The notes: a model not told the origin generated them from the letters alone. Positions 1 through 6,699 are shown, counted from the first letter of the stretch. The stretch: 9,171 nt of DNA from JAGHAJ01 sp964559865 [NCBI: uncultured Synergistota bacterium] (GCA_964559865.1 CAZLJD010000024.1:1-9171); one strand, 5' to 3'. Numbers and translations are program-made.

Positions 1-390
1 AAGAGGAATGAACCACCCAAGACGACACTGGGTAAAGATGATTTTTTGAAGCTCCTTATGGTTCAACTTACTAATCAGGATCCGTTGAAGCCGATGGAAG
101 ATAAGGAGTTTATAGCACAAATGGCACAATTTAGTACACTTGAGCAAATTACGAACATGGCAAAGGAGATGGAAACTCTCAATAAGATTAATAGTTATTC
201 TCTCCTTGGTAAGAAGGTAAAATTTCATTACTATGATAAAGGCGATCAAGAGGGTACAGTTACTGGGGTTAAGTTCACGGATTCGGGTGTAAAATTGGAG
301 ATTAATGATGGAGAATATGAAATAACCATGGATGATGTATTTGAAGTTGATAATGCGACAGGGAGTGTCGATCAAACCATGGGAGGTTGA
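1..390 (+). CDS. flgD: FlgD, flagellar hook-capping protein (5' end cut off by the window)
   Basis: FlgD forms the scaffold cap at the tip of the growing hook, guides FlgE polymerisation, and is later discarded. The reading frame is open from base 1, so about 129 residues are visible and the true N-terminus lies upstream. The FlgD signature is clear: GKDDFLKLLMVQL, then NQDPLKPMED and an EFIAQMAQFSTLEQ stretch (visible residues about 11-50). The C-terminal part (SLLGKKV through VKLEINDGEYEI) matches the small beta-barrel half of FlgD. There is no room for the extra Fn3-like domain of enterobacterial FlgD, so this is the short type of about 140 residues seen in Bacillus. The stop at 388-390 lies inside the ribosome-binding region of flgE, six bases before its ATG. 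A TTG at 46 is an internal Leu codon, not a start. Confidence 0.95.
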   Translation, partial: KRNEPPKTTLGKDDFLKLLMVQLTNQDPLKPMEDKEFIAQMAQFSTLEQITNMAKEMETLNKINSYSLLGKKVKFHYYDKGDQEGTVTGVKFTDSGVKLEINDGEYEITMDDVFEVDNATGSVDQTMGG

Positions 391-396
391 TCTGAG

Positions 397-1914
397 ATGC
401 TGCGTTCGTTATTTTCCGGGATATCTGGCTTAAGGAACCATCAAACCCTGTTGGATGTCATAGGCAATAATATTTCTAATGTGAATACCGTTGGCTTCAA
501 GAAGAGCAGAGTTGAATTTAAAGATGTACTTTATCAGAATATGCAATCTGGTTCTGCGCCTCAGGCAGGAAGGGGTGGAACTAATCCGAAACAGATAGGA
601 TTGGGTGCACAGATTGCTGCAATAAGCACCATTCACACTCAGGGTGCTTTGGAGAATACAGGTAAGGAGTCAGACCTCGCTATTCAGGGTAATGGCTTTT
701 TCATAGTGAGTGATGGTACGAAGAATCTTTATACAAGGGCAGGGGACTTTGAGCTTGATGCAAATGGTAATTTGGTGAACCCTGAAGGGTATATATTACA
801 GGGATGGAGTGTGGATTCTTCTGGTAATGTAAGCAATGTGCTCACAGATGTTAATATACCTATTGGGCAGAAGCTGGCTGCAAAAGCAACTACCACGGTA
901 GATTACAGCTGTAACTTGGATAGCAGTGCTCCGAGGGTGGTACCTGAGAACGAGAGTTTTACTATAAGCGCAGATACGGTCTCACTTCACTATGCATATG
1001 ATACGGGCAATGGGCAATGGGTTGTATCTGTGGTATCTGGAACAGATGTCTCTGTGGTTTCTATCCCCCCTGCTGAAGATGGAACATTTGGGAGTCTATC
1101 TCAAACAGTCTCAGTAAATGGGCATACTATAAGCATAACCACTGTTTCGGGTGGTACCGGTATAAGGTATTATAATGCAAGTTTTTCTACCAGCCATACT
1201 ACATCATTTAATACACTGGGAAGTCATGATACCTCTATAGATGTATATGACTCCGAGGGTAACAGTTATACCTTAAAGACAGTATTTAATAAGGTTGATG
1301 ACAACACCTGGGAGTGGCGGGCTTATCTACCCGATCACCCATCTGGGGTTACAATATCTGGCAACCATGGTGTTCTGAGGTTTGGAACGGATGGGCTTAT
1401 AAGCAGTGCTACCGGCGGACCAATTGTTATAACGCCTACAGGTGCTAATGCTATTACTATAACTCCAGATTGGGGGGTTGATGATCCGATAAACGGCGTT
1501 ACTCAGTTTGCGTCTTCGTATACGACTTCTGCTAAGTATCAGGATGGTTATACCATGGGAGTGCTTGAGACATTCTCTGTTGACCAAAATGGAAATGTTA
1601 TAGGGCACTTTGACAATGGGCAGAATGGCACGCTTTATAGAATACCTCTTGCTTTGTTCAACAACCCTGCGGGACTTGATAAAGTAGGTGATACCTTGTT
1701 TGCAGAGAGTGTGAATTCGGGTGTGCCGCAGATTAAACAGGCTAACGCGGGTGGTGCTGGTTCGATTACTTCAGGTGCATTGGAGATGTCTAATGTAGAC
1801 ATGGCGGAAGAATTCACCAACATGATTATTGCTCAGAGGGGATTTGAGGCAAATGCGAGGGTTATAACGACGGCAGATTCTATACTGGCTACACTTATGA
1901 ACATCAAGAGGTAG
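397..1914 (+). CDS. flgE: FlgE, flagellar hook protein
   Basis: This is the structural subunit of the hook, the flexible joint between rod and filament, exported by the flagellar type III system. The protein has 505 residues. The N-terminal rod/hook signature is at residues 1-36 (MLRSLFSGISGL, NNISNVNTVGFKKS). The conserved block LAIQGNGFFIV...YTRAGDFELDANGNLVNPEGY spans about 94-132. A variable Ser/Thr/Gly-rich outer region follows (about 170-370), and the conserved C-terminal helix is at about 462-505 (MSNVDMAEEFTNMI, AQRGFEANARVI, ending in IKR). It is somewhat longer than the roughly 400-residue enteric protein, through the middle region. GGGAGG at 381-386 serves the ATG and overlaps the end of flgD. 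Residues Lys159 and Cys172, the only Cys, are discussed in the findings. FlgG is a less likely identity because FlgG is about 260 residues. Confidence 0.97.
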   Translation: MLRSLFSGISGLRNHQTLLDVIGNNISNVNTVGFKKSRVEFKDVLYQNMQSGSAPQAGRGGTNPKQIGLGAQIAAISTIHTQGALENTGKESDLAIQGNGFFIVSDGTKNLYTRAGDFELDANGNLVNPEGYILQGWSVDSSGNVSNVLTDVNIPIGQKLAAKATTTVDYSCNLDSSAPRVVPENESFTISADTVSLHYAYDTGNGQWVVSVVSGTDVSVVSIPPAEDGTFGSLSQTVSVNGHTISITTVSGGTGIRYYNASFSTSHTTSFNTLGSHDTSIDVYDSEGNSYTLKTVFNKVDDNTWEWRAYLPDHPSGVTISGNHGVLRFGTDGLISSATGGPIVITPTGANAITITPDWGVDDPINGVTQFASSYTTSAKYQDGYTMGVLETFSVDQNGNVIGHFDNGQNGTLYRIPLALFNNPAGLDKVGDTLFAESVNSGVPQIKQANAGGAGSITSGALEMSNVDMAEEFTNMIIAQRGFEANARVITTADSILATLMNIKR

Positions 1915-1920
1915 TGACAG

Positions 1921-1929
1921 GGAGGTGAT
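1921..1929 (+). promoter_or_regulatory. Very strong ribosome-binding site for flbD
   Basis: GGAGGTGAT is a nine-base match to the anti-Shine-Dalgarno end of 16S rRNA. The GGAGG core ends seven bases before the TTG at 1933. This fixes a TTG codon as the flbD start, which the conserved N-terminus of the product (MIKLRRLNGKEF) supports. Confidence 0.8.
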
Positions 1930-1932
1930 TAC

Positions 1933-2118
1933 TTGATAAAGCTGCGGAGGCTCAATGGAAAGGAGTTCGTGTTAAATGCAGAACTTATCGAGACTATTGA
2001 GAAGACGCCGGATACGGTTATTACATTGATTAATGAACACAAGTATGTGGTGGAGGATGATGTGGATGATGTAATAGAAAAGGTGGTTGAATACAAGCAG
2101 AAGCTTGGCAAAGTATGA
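1933..2118 (+). CDS. flbD: FlbD/SwrD-family flagellar protein
   Basis: A 61-residue protein of the FlbD family (not the Caulobacter transcription factor of the same name). The sequence reads as the family does throughout: IKLRRLNGKEFVLNAELIETIE at the N-terminus, PDTVITLINEHKYVV in the middle, and a charged helix DDVDDVIEKVVEYKQKL at the C-terminus. It has no membrane segment or signal peptide. The Bacillus subtilis homologue SwrD is known to raise flagellar torque, apparently through the stators. Its position directly before motA-motB here fits that role, but the mechanism is not visible in the sequence. It starts at TTG behind a near-perfect ribosome-binding site. Its TGA stop lies inside the extended -10-like element at 2116-2124. 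Confidence 0.93.
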   Translation: MIKLRRLNGKEFVLNAELIETIEKTPDTVITLINEHKYVVEDDVDDVIEKVVEYKQKLGKV

Positions 2119-2124
2119 TATAAT
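2116..2124 (+). promoter_or_regulatory. Candidate internal extended -10 promoter element upstream of motA
   Basis: TGATATAAT is a perfect extended -10 (TG, one base, TATAAT). It overlaps the flbD stop codon and sits 44 bases before the motA ATG, at the start of one of the two largest gaps in the operon. No good -35 hexamer is present 16-18 bases upstream (the 17-base spacing gives AGCAGA), but extended -10 promoters can work without one. It could give extra sigma-A-type transcription of motA and downstream genes. It may equally be chance in AT-rich DNA. Confidence 0.35.
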
Positions 2125-2168
2125 GTTTTAAAATAGTGCAATAAAGAAGCGAGGTAGGGGGCCCTTTT

Positions 2169-2957
2169 ATGGATATTGCTACGATAGCAGGTATCTTTAT
2201 GGGTTTTGGTTTGGTGTTAGGTGCGATTATACTTGGTGGTAGTCTCGGTGCGTTTATAGATGTTCTTTCCATGATGATAGTTATTGGTGGATCATTGGGG
2301 GCAACTATAGCGAGTACTACGATGGAAAACGCAAAGGCCCTACCCGGAATAGTGAGAAATGCTTTTTTTTCCTCTGGTTACGACTTGAAGGAGACAGTCT
2401 CTACTATAGTCAGCTTTGCAGAGAAGGCGAGAAGGGAGGGGTTGCTCTCCTTAGAGGATAGCCTTGCAGATGTCTCTGATGAGTTTTTAAAAAAAGGTGT
2501 TCAATTGGTTGTAGATGGAACGGATCCAGAGCTTGTTAAGAATATATTGGATACAGAGGTCGCTTTCTTAGAGGAGAGACACCGTGCTGGTAAGGGGTTA
2601 ATGGACACATTGGCCTCAATGGCACCGGCATTTGGCATGCTGGGTACTTTGATAGGTTTAATTCAGATGCTTGGGCACCTGAATGACCCCTCTATGCTGG
2701 GTCCAGGTATGGCGGTTGCGTTAATTACTACATTCTACGGTTCGCTGATTGCTAATGTAATAGCTATACCAATAGCGAATAAGCTGGCGTTAAGAAGTGG
2801 AGAAGAGATTCTTATAAAGCAGATGATTATAGAAGGTATTCTTTCCATTCAGTCAGGAGAGAACCCGAGGATAGTGGTGGAAAAGCTTAAAGTATTTTTA
2901 CCCCCGAAGCTAAGGGTCTCTATGGAGGAGCAGGAGAAGTCAGAGGAAGGGGGTTAA
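2169..2957 (+). CDS. motA: MotA, flagellar stator ion-channel subunit (PomA-like)
   Basis: Inner-membrane stator subunit that forms the pentamer around the MotB dimer, conducts ions and drives the rotor. It has 262 residues with four membrane segments: about 3-24, 29-50, 148-169 and 181-204. The cytoplasmic loop between segments 2 and 3 carries the conserved charged pair that contacts FliG (Arg88 and Glu96 in ARREGLLSLE, matching Arg90/Glu98 of E. coli). The two key prolines are Pro153 (MAPAFGMLGT) and Pro201 (IAIPIANK). Overall it resembles Vibrio PomA: MDIAT..GIF and LGGSLGAFIDV at the start, and DPSMLGPGMAVAL later. Thr160 and Thr187/Thr188 occupy positions linked to sodium use. It is followed by motB after three bases. 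The ATG has a G-rich ribosome-binding region (2151-2161). A T8 run at 2363-2370 and an A7 run at 2489-2495 lie inside the gene. Confidence 0.96.
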   Translation: MDIATIAGIFMGFGLVLGAIILGGSLGAFIDVLSMMIVIGGSLGATIASTTMENAKALPGIVRNAFFSSGYDLKETVSTIVSFAEKARREGLLSLEDSLADVSDEFLKKGVQLVVDGTDPELVKNILDTEVAFLEERHRAGKGLMDTLASMAPAFGMLGTLIGLIQMLGHLNDPSMLGPGMAVALITTFYGSLIANVIAIPIANKLALRSGEEILIKQMIIEGILSIQSGENPRIVVEKLKVFLPPKLRVSMEEQEKSEEGG

Positions 2958-2960
2958 ACT

Positions 2961-3689
2961 GTGGCAAAGCCCAGAAAGAAGGAGGAATGCAAGGAAGGAG
3001 AAGGGTGGCTTACTACATACGGTGATATGGTTACTCTGCTACTGACATTTTTTGTCTTCCTCTTTTCCTTCTCCACGATAGACATCTCTAAGTTTGAAAA
3101 GATGATATTCTCCTTTCAGGGTTCTTTGGGGATGCTTCAGGGTGGCCTTACCTTTAATGCCAAACGACTTATAGGTATGGGTTTTACGGGGCAGGATGCG
3201 GGTGCCGTCATGAAGCATACCAAGTACTTGCAGGAGGTTATGAAGCAGATAAAGGCCTTTCTTAGTAAAGTGGGCGTAAAGAAGGGAGTCTTTGTCAGAA
3301 AGACGGAAGTAGGAATAGTTATTACCTTTTCTGAAACTATCCTATTTGATCCTGGGAGTGCTACCTTGAAGAAGAGTGCATTTAGGATCCTGAAAGGTAT
3401 AGCTCGTATTCTCGTTAGGATACCAAATGACATTCGAGTGGAGGGTCATACTGATGATATTCCTATTCATACTAAGAGATATCCTACAAACTGGGACCTT
3501 TCTGCTGCAAGGGCATTGGCTGTAACTAGATACCTTGTGGATAATCATTTTATAGACCCGCGGAGAATCTCGGTGGCAGGGTATGGTGCATATAAACCTA
3601 TAGTTCCGAATGATACACCCGAACATAGGGCTTTAAATCGCAGGGTAGATATTGTTATACTTAAGACCATAAGCTTAGGAGGTAAGTAA
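2961..3689 (+). CDS. motB: MotB, peptidoglycan-anchored stator subunit
   Basis: Partner of MotA. It has 242 residues: a short charged cytoplasmic tail (1-15), one membrane helix (about 19-40) with the ion-binding Asp22 in YGDMVTLLLTFF, a plug/linker region (about 41-115), and a C-terminal OmpA-like peptidoglycan-binding domain (about 120-235). That domain shows RVEGHTDDIPI (159-169), the NWDLSAARA motif (177-185) and LNRRVDIVI (225-233). The start is GTG at 2961, three bases after the motA stop, behind GGAAGGGGG inside the end of motA. The membrane helix (FFVFLFSFS) looks more like the sodium types PomB/MotS than E. coli MotB, which agrees with the MotA residues. The domain order and length are normal for the family. 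Confidence 0.96.
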   Translation: MAKPRKKEECKEGEGWLTTYGDMVTLLLTFFVFLFSFSTIDISKFEKMIFSFQGSLGMLQGGLTFNAKRLIGMGFTGQDAGAVMKHTKYLQEVMKQIKAFLSKVGVKKGVFVRKTEVGIVITFSETILFDPGSATLKKSAFRILKGIARILVRIPNDIRVEGHTDDIPIHTKRYPTNWDLSAARALAVTRYLVDNHFIDPRRISVAGYGAYKPIVPNDTPEHRALNRRVDIVILKTISLGGK

Positions 3690-3691
3690 TC

Positions 3692-4165
3692 ATGAAGTTG
3701 AAACTCCCTGTTGATCCCAAATTGATTATGGGTGCTGTGCTCGTTTTGGTTATCTCGGGGGGGGTATCTTACTTTGTAGCAAACAAGGTGATTTCCTCTA
3801 AGGAAGAGAAGCCAAAACAACAAGAGGTTGTCAATCTGAAACCTGGGCCTGTCGTGAAGTTAGGTGACTTTACTGTTAATCTTGCTGATAGAGATGAGAC
3901 GCACTTTGTTAGGGTTTCAATAGCATTAGAGGTTAGGGATTCTACTATAGAGGCGTTGGTTAAAAAAGATGACTGGAGTGTAAGGATAAAAAATGCTATA
4001 ATAATGATATTAAGGGACAAAAAAACCACAGATCTTTCTACTTCTAAAGGTATTGCTAATGTTGCAAGGGAGATAAAGTTTAAGCTCAATAGTATTATTC
4101 CAAGAGGAAAGGTGAACGCACCGCCTATTAGAAATGTGTTCTTTACGTCATTTATGGTTCAGTAG
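3692..4165 (+). CDS. fliL: FliL, flagellar basal body-associated protein
   Basis: A 157-residue membrane protein with one N-terminal transmembrane helix (about residues 12-31, GAVLVLVISGGVSYFVA) and a periplasmic FliL domain. Typical features are the LGDFTVNLADRDETHFVRVSIALEV block (57-81), RIKNAIIMILRDKKTTDL (98-115) and the C-terminal VFFTSFMVQ. FliL-family proteins form rings around the MotB linker and stabilise the active stator. The position right after motB (two-base gap) and before fliM fits this. AGGAGGT at 3677-3683 serves the ATG. A run of eight G at 3757-3764 lies in the codons for the membrane helix (Ser-Gly-Gly-Val) and is discussed in the findings. Confidence 0.95.
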   Translation: MKLKLPVDPKLIMGAVLVLVISGGVSYFVANKVISSKEEKPKQQEVVNLKPGPVVKLGDFTVNLADRDETHFVRVSIALEVRDSTIEALVKKDDWSVRIKNAIIMILRDKKTTDLSTSKGIANVAREIKFKLNSIIPRGKVNAPPIRNVFFTSFMVQ

Positions 4166-4176
4166 GGGGTATGTGA

Positions 4177-5160
4177 ATGGCAGAGATTCTGTCTCAGGAA
4201 GAGATAGATGCCCTACTTCAAGCACTTTCAACTGGTGAAGTAGATGTAGAAGCAGCGAGGAAAGAGGAGCAGCGTAAGGTAAAGGTTTACGATTTCAGAA
4301 GGCCTGATAAGTTCTCCAAAGATCAACTCCGTGCCATGCAGATGATACATGAAACCTTTTCTCGGTTGTTTACCACGGTTTTGTCTGCTGATATAAGATC
4401 TATGGTGCAGGTTAAGGTGGCTTCTGCTGACCAGATAGCTTATGAGGAGTTTATAAAATCTCTTATAAATCCTACGGTGCTGGGTTTGTTTGAGATGAGG
4501 CCACTTGAGGGTAAAGGATTGATAGAAATAAACCCTTCACTGGTTTTTTCTGTCATAGATAGGATGTTTGGGGGCAGGGGAGAACCACTCAAGAAGATGA
4601 GGGAGCTTACGGAAATAGAACAGGGTGTTATAGAGAAGCTCTTGTTGAGGCTCCTTGATGCCCTGGAGGAGTCTTGGCGGAATGTGGTAGAGGTTACATT
4701 CCACCTCGTGGGTATGGAGACGAACCCCCTCTTTGCTCAGGTTGCGCCCTCTACAGATATGGTTGTTGTGGTCACTTTTACCACGAAGGTGGGGGAAGTA
4801 GAGGGGATGATGAATATATGTTTTCCGTATATACTCCTTGAGCCCATAATACCAAAACTGAGTGCTCAGTACTGGTTTTCGTCCACAAAGACCGAGTCCA
4901 CAGAGGCGGATATAGAGTCTATCAAGTCGAAACTGGAGTCTTTATATCTCCCCGTTAAAGCAGTTTTGGGTGAGACCGTCCTTACAATTGGTGATGTGCT
5001 AAATTTGGAGGTAGGTGATATAATAAAGTTAGACAAGAAGGTCACTATGCCGTGTGATGTGCATGTAGTAGATAAGCGGAAGTTTAAGGGTAGAGTTGGC
5101 ACTGTGGGGAATAGGCTGGCTGTTCAAATACTGGAGATCTCTCCAGAAGAGGAGGAGTAG
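4177..5160 (+). CDS. fliM: FliM, flagellar motor switch protein
   Basis: C-ring protein that binds CheY-P and passes the signal to FliG. It has 327 residues, normal for the family. The N-terminal CheY-P-binding peptide LSQEEIDALL is at 5-14. A short linker follows, then the middle CheC-like domain (about 38-225) starting at VYDFRRPDKFSKDQLR, with the FliG-contacting GGRG loop at 132-135 (FGGRGEP). The C-terminal SpoA domain (about 252-322) includes AVLGETVLTIGDVLNLEVGD. As is usual for FliM, the middle domain lacks the CheC phosphatase residue pattern, so it is not expected to be catalytic. GGGGG at 4165-4169 is seven bases before the ATG. Its 5' codons share a perfect 28-base repeat with fliY. 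Confidence 0.97.
   Translation: MAEILSQEEIDALLQALSTGEVDVEAARKEEQRKVKVYDFRRPDKFSKDQLRAMQMIHETFSRLFTTVLSADIRSMVQVKVASADQIAYEEFIKSLINPTVLGLFEMRPLEGKGLIEINPSLVFSVIDRMFGGRGEPLKKMRELTEIEQGVIEKLLLRLLDALEESWRNVVEVTFHLVGMETNPLFAQVAPSTDMVVVVTFTTKVGEVEGMMNICFPYILLEPIIPKLSAQYWFSSTKTESTEADIESIKSKLESLYLPVKAVLGETVLTIGDVLNLEVGDIIKLDKKVTMPCDVHVVDKRKFKGRVGTVGNRLAVQILEISPEEEE
4187..4214 (+). repeat. 28-base direct repeat, copy 1 (5' end of fliM)
   Basis: Bases 4187-4214 are identical to 5176-5203, with mismatching flanking bases on both sides. The copy encodes the core of the FliM CheY-P-binding peptide (Leu-Ser-Gln-Glu-Glu-Ile-Asp-Ala-Leu). Every synonymous position is the same in the two copies, and both are in the same reading frame. 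Confidence 0.9.
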
Positions 5161-5162
5161 GT

Positions 5163-6308
5163 GTGGCAGATGAGCTTCTGTCTCAGGAAGAGATAGATGC
5201 CCTGCTAAGGGGTAGCTCTTCGAAAATGGCTCCATCACAGAACGGTGAAGACCTTACTCCCGAAGAGAAGGACATACTTGGGGAGATAGGTAATATATCT
5301 ATGGGATCTGCTGCTACTACATTGTCTACCTTGCTGAATAAAAAGGTTGAAATAACTACCCCTGTGGTGAGTGTACGGACTGTTGAGGAGTTTGAGGAGA
5401 GCTTCCCAGAACCAGCTGTGCTGTTTAAGGTGAACTTTGTTGAAGGGATAACTGGAGCTGCCACTTTTGTGCTGAAGGAGAGAGATGCCCTTGTTGTGGG
5501 GGATTTGATGATGGGGGGTGATGGAGTAAGCAATCTGCCGGATGCGATAAATGAACTCTACCAGAGTGCTGTAAGCGAGGCTATGAATCAGATGATGGGT
5601 GCGGCTGCAACTTCTATATCTTCCATGCTCGGTAGGAAGGTTAACATTGCACCACCGGAAGCAAAACCCATAGACTTGAGTAACAAAACAGACCTTTTTC
5701 CGGATTTTTCCCTCACGCAAAGAGTTGTTACCGTACACTTCAAGATGGAGATAGAAGGTATTTTAGAGACCGAGTTCTCTCAGATCATGCCGGTAGATTT
5801 TGCTAAGGAGCTTTGCAGATCGGTCTCGGAGGCGATGAGTGGTGAGGGAGCACAGGAGGTTAGTGGTGAACAACCGGTTTCAACTGGTTCTGTATCTGAG
5901 GAGCCACCACGCTCTACAGGGCCTAGTTTGGAGTCTCGGGCACCTGTTGGAGGAGGTGCGGTGAGTAGTTCTACACCCGTTGCGCAGCCTGTTCAATTTG
6001 CACCTCTCAGCCAGGCAGAGTCGATCTCTGCGGGGCCTAAGAATATAGATTTGATCCTCGATGTACCGGTTAAGGTGAGTGTAGAGTTGGGGGAGACCAA
6101 AATGCTTATAAGGGACATACTGGCATTGAGTCCAGGGGCTTTGGTAGAGCTGAACAAACTTGCGGGAGAACCTGTTGATATCTTGGTTAATGGTAGGGTT
6201 ATAGCCCGGGGAGAGGTAGTCGTGATAGATGAGAATTTTGGTGTTAGGATTACTGCTATAGTGACTCCACAGGAGAGGATCGAGAGGATGCGTAAAAGCT
6301 TAGAGTAA
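5163..6308 (+). CDS. fliY: FliY, CheC-type CheY-P phosphatase and FliN-like switch protein
   Basis: Switch protein of the C-ring that replaces plain FliN. The 381 residues read as three parts. First is an N-terminal CheY-P-binding peptide LSQEEIDALL (6-15), identical to that of FliM. Second is a CheC-like domain (about 31-225) with two phosphatase signatures of the D/S-x3-E-x2-N...P type: Asp37-Glu41-Asn44 with Pro67, and Ser135-Glu139-Asn142 with Pro164. Third, after a Ser/Pro/Gly-rich linker (about 226-290), is a C-terminal FliN/SpoA domain (about 295-371, LILDVPVKVSVELGETKMLIRDIL). Both sites look intact, so phosphatase activity on CheY-P is expected. The start is GTG at 5163, two bases after the fliM stop, with GGAGG at 5151-5155. 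The cheY gene follows immediately. Many annotations call this gene fliN. Confidence 0.95.
   Translation: MADELLSQEEIDALLRGSSSKMAPSQNGEDLTPEEKDILGEIGNISMGSAATTLSTLLNKKVEITTPVVSVRTVEEFEESFPEPAVLFKVNFVEGITGAATFVLKERDALVVGDLMMGGDGVSNLPDAINELYQSAVSEAMNQMMGAAATSISSMLGRKVNIAPPEAKPIDLSNKTDLFPDFSLTQRVVTVHFKMEIEGILETEFSQIMPVDFAKELCRSVSEAMSGEGAQEVSGEQPVSTGSVSEEPPRSTGPSLESRAPVGGGAVSSSTPVAQPVQFAPLSQAESISAGPKNIDLILDVPVKVSVELGETKMLIRDILALSPGALVELNKLAGEPVDILVNGRVIARGEVVVIDENFGVRITAIVTPQERIERMRKSLE
5176..5203 (+). repeat. 28-base direct repeat, copy 2 (5' end of fliY)
   Basis: Identical to 4187-4214; the two copies are 989 bases apart. It encodes the core of the FliY CheY-P-binding peptide in the same frame as in fliM. 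Recombination between the copies would remove most of fliM and leave fliY in frame behind the fliM start. Confidence 0.9.
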
Positions 6309-6321
6309 AGGAGGATTTGTA

Positions 6322-6690
6322 ATGGCGGGTAATAGGATTCTTATTGTTGATGATGCGGCCTTTATGAGGATGATGTTGAAGAATATTCTTACTTCTAACG
6401 GTTTTGAGATTGTAGGGGAGGCAGAAAATGGGGCTCAGGCTGTAGAGAAGTATAAGGAACTAAAACCTGATCTAGTTACAATGGATATTACGATGCCTGA
6501 GATGGACGGTATAGCTGCTGTAAAGGAGATCATGAAGATAGATCCCAATGCAAGGATTGTGATGGTTAGTGCTATGGGACAGCAAGTTATGGTTATAGAG
6601 GCAATTCAGGCTGGGGCAAAGGACTTTGTTGTTAAACCATTTCAGCCAGATAGGGTGTTAGAAGCGATCAATAAAGCGTTGAGTAAGTAA
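6322..6690 (+). CDS. cheY: CheY, chemotaxis response regulator
   Basis: Single-domain receiver protein of 122 residues. Phosphorylated by CheA, it binds FliM and FliY to control rotation. All receiver landmarks are present: acidic pair Asp10/Asp11 (ILIVDDAAFMR), phosphoacceptor Asp55 (VTMDITMPEMDG), Ser83 in the Thr/Ser switch position (MVSAMGQ), aromatic switch Phe102, and Lys105 in VVKPF. There is no output domain. A strong AAAGGAGGA (6307-6315) precedes the ATG. The position between the phosphatase gene fliY and fliO is the usual one in Firmicutes-type operons. The sequence AAFMRMMLKNIL and the MDGIAAVKEI stretch are typical of the Bacillus/Thermotoga type of CheY. Confidence 0.96.
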   Translation: MAGNRILIVDDAAFMRMMLKNILTSNGFEIVGEAENGAQAVEKYKELKPDLVTMDITMPEMDGIAAVKEIMKIDPNARIVMVSAMGQQVMVIEAIQAGAKDFVVKPFQPDRVLEAINKALSK

Positions 6691-6699
6691 GAACTGTTT

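Noticed and set aside
1327-1608. Minus-strand open frame within flgE
   Set aside because: Shadow of the FlgE frame; the product has no domain pattern and there is no gap in the sense gene.
2157-2164. GGGGGCCC before motA as a hairpin or terminator stem
   Set aside because: The palindrome is only GGGCCC with no loop and no following T-run of useful length; it is more simply part of the motA ribosome-binding region.
3994-4002. TGCTATAAT, a perfect extended -10 motif inside fliL
   Set aside because: It lies in codons for the conserved NAIIM segment of FliL, has no -35, and is about 175 bases from the next gene start. Chance in AT-rich coding sequence is the simplest reading.
5235-5738. Long open frame (167 codons) on the minus strand inside fliY
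   Set aside because: It lies wholly within a well-supported gene, its product has no recognisable family features, and it has low-complexity residue patterns typical of an antisense shadow.
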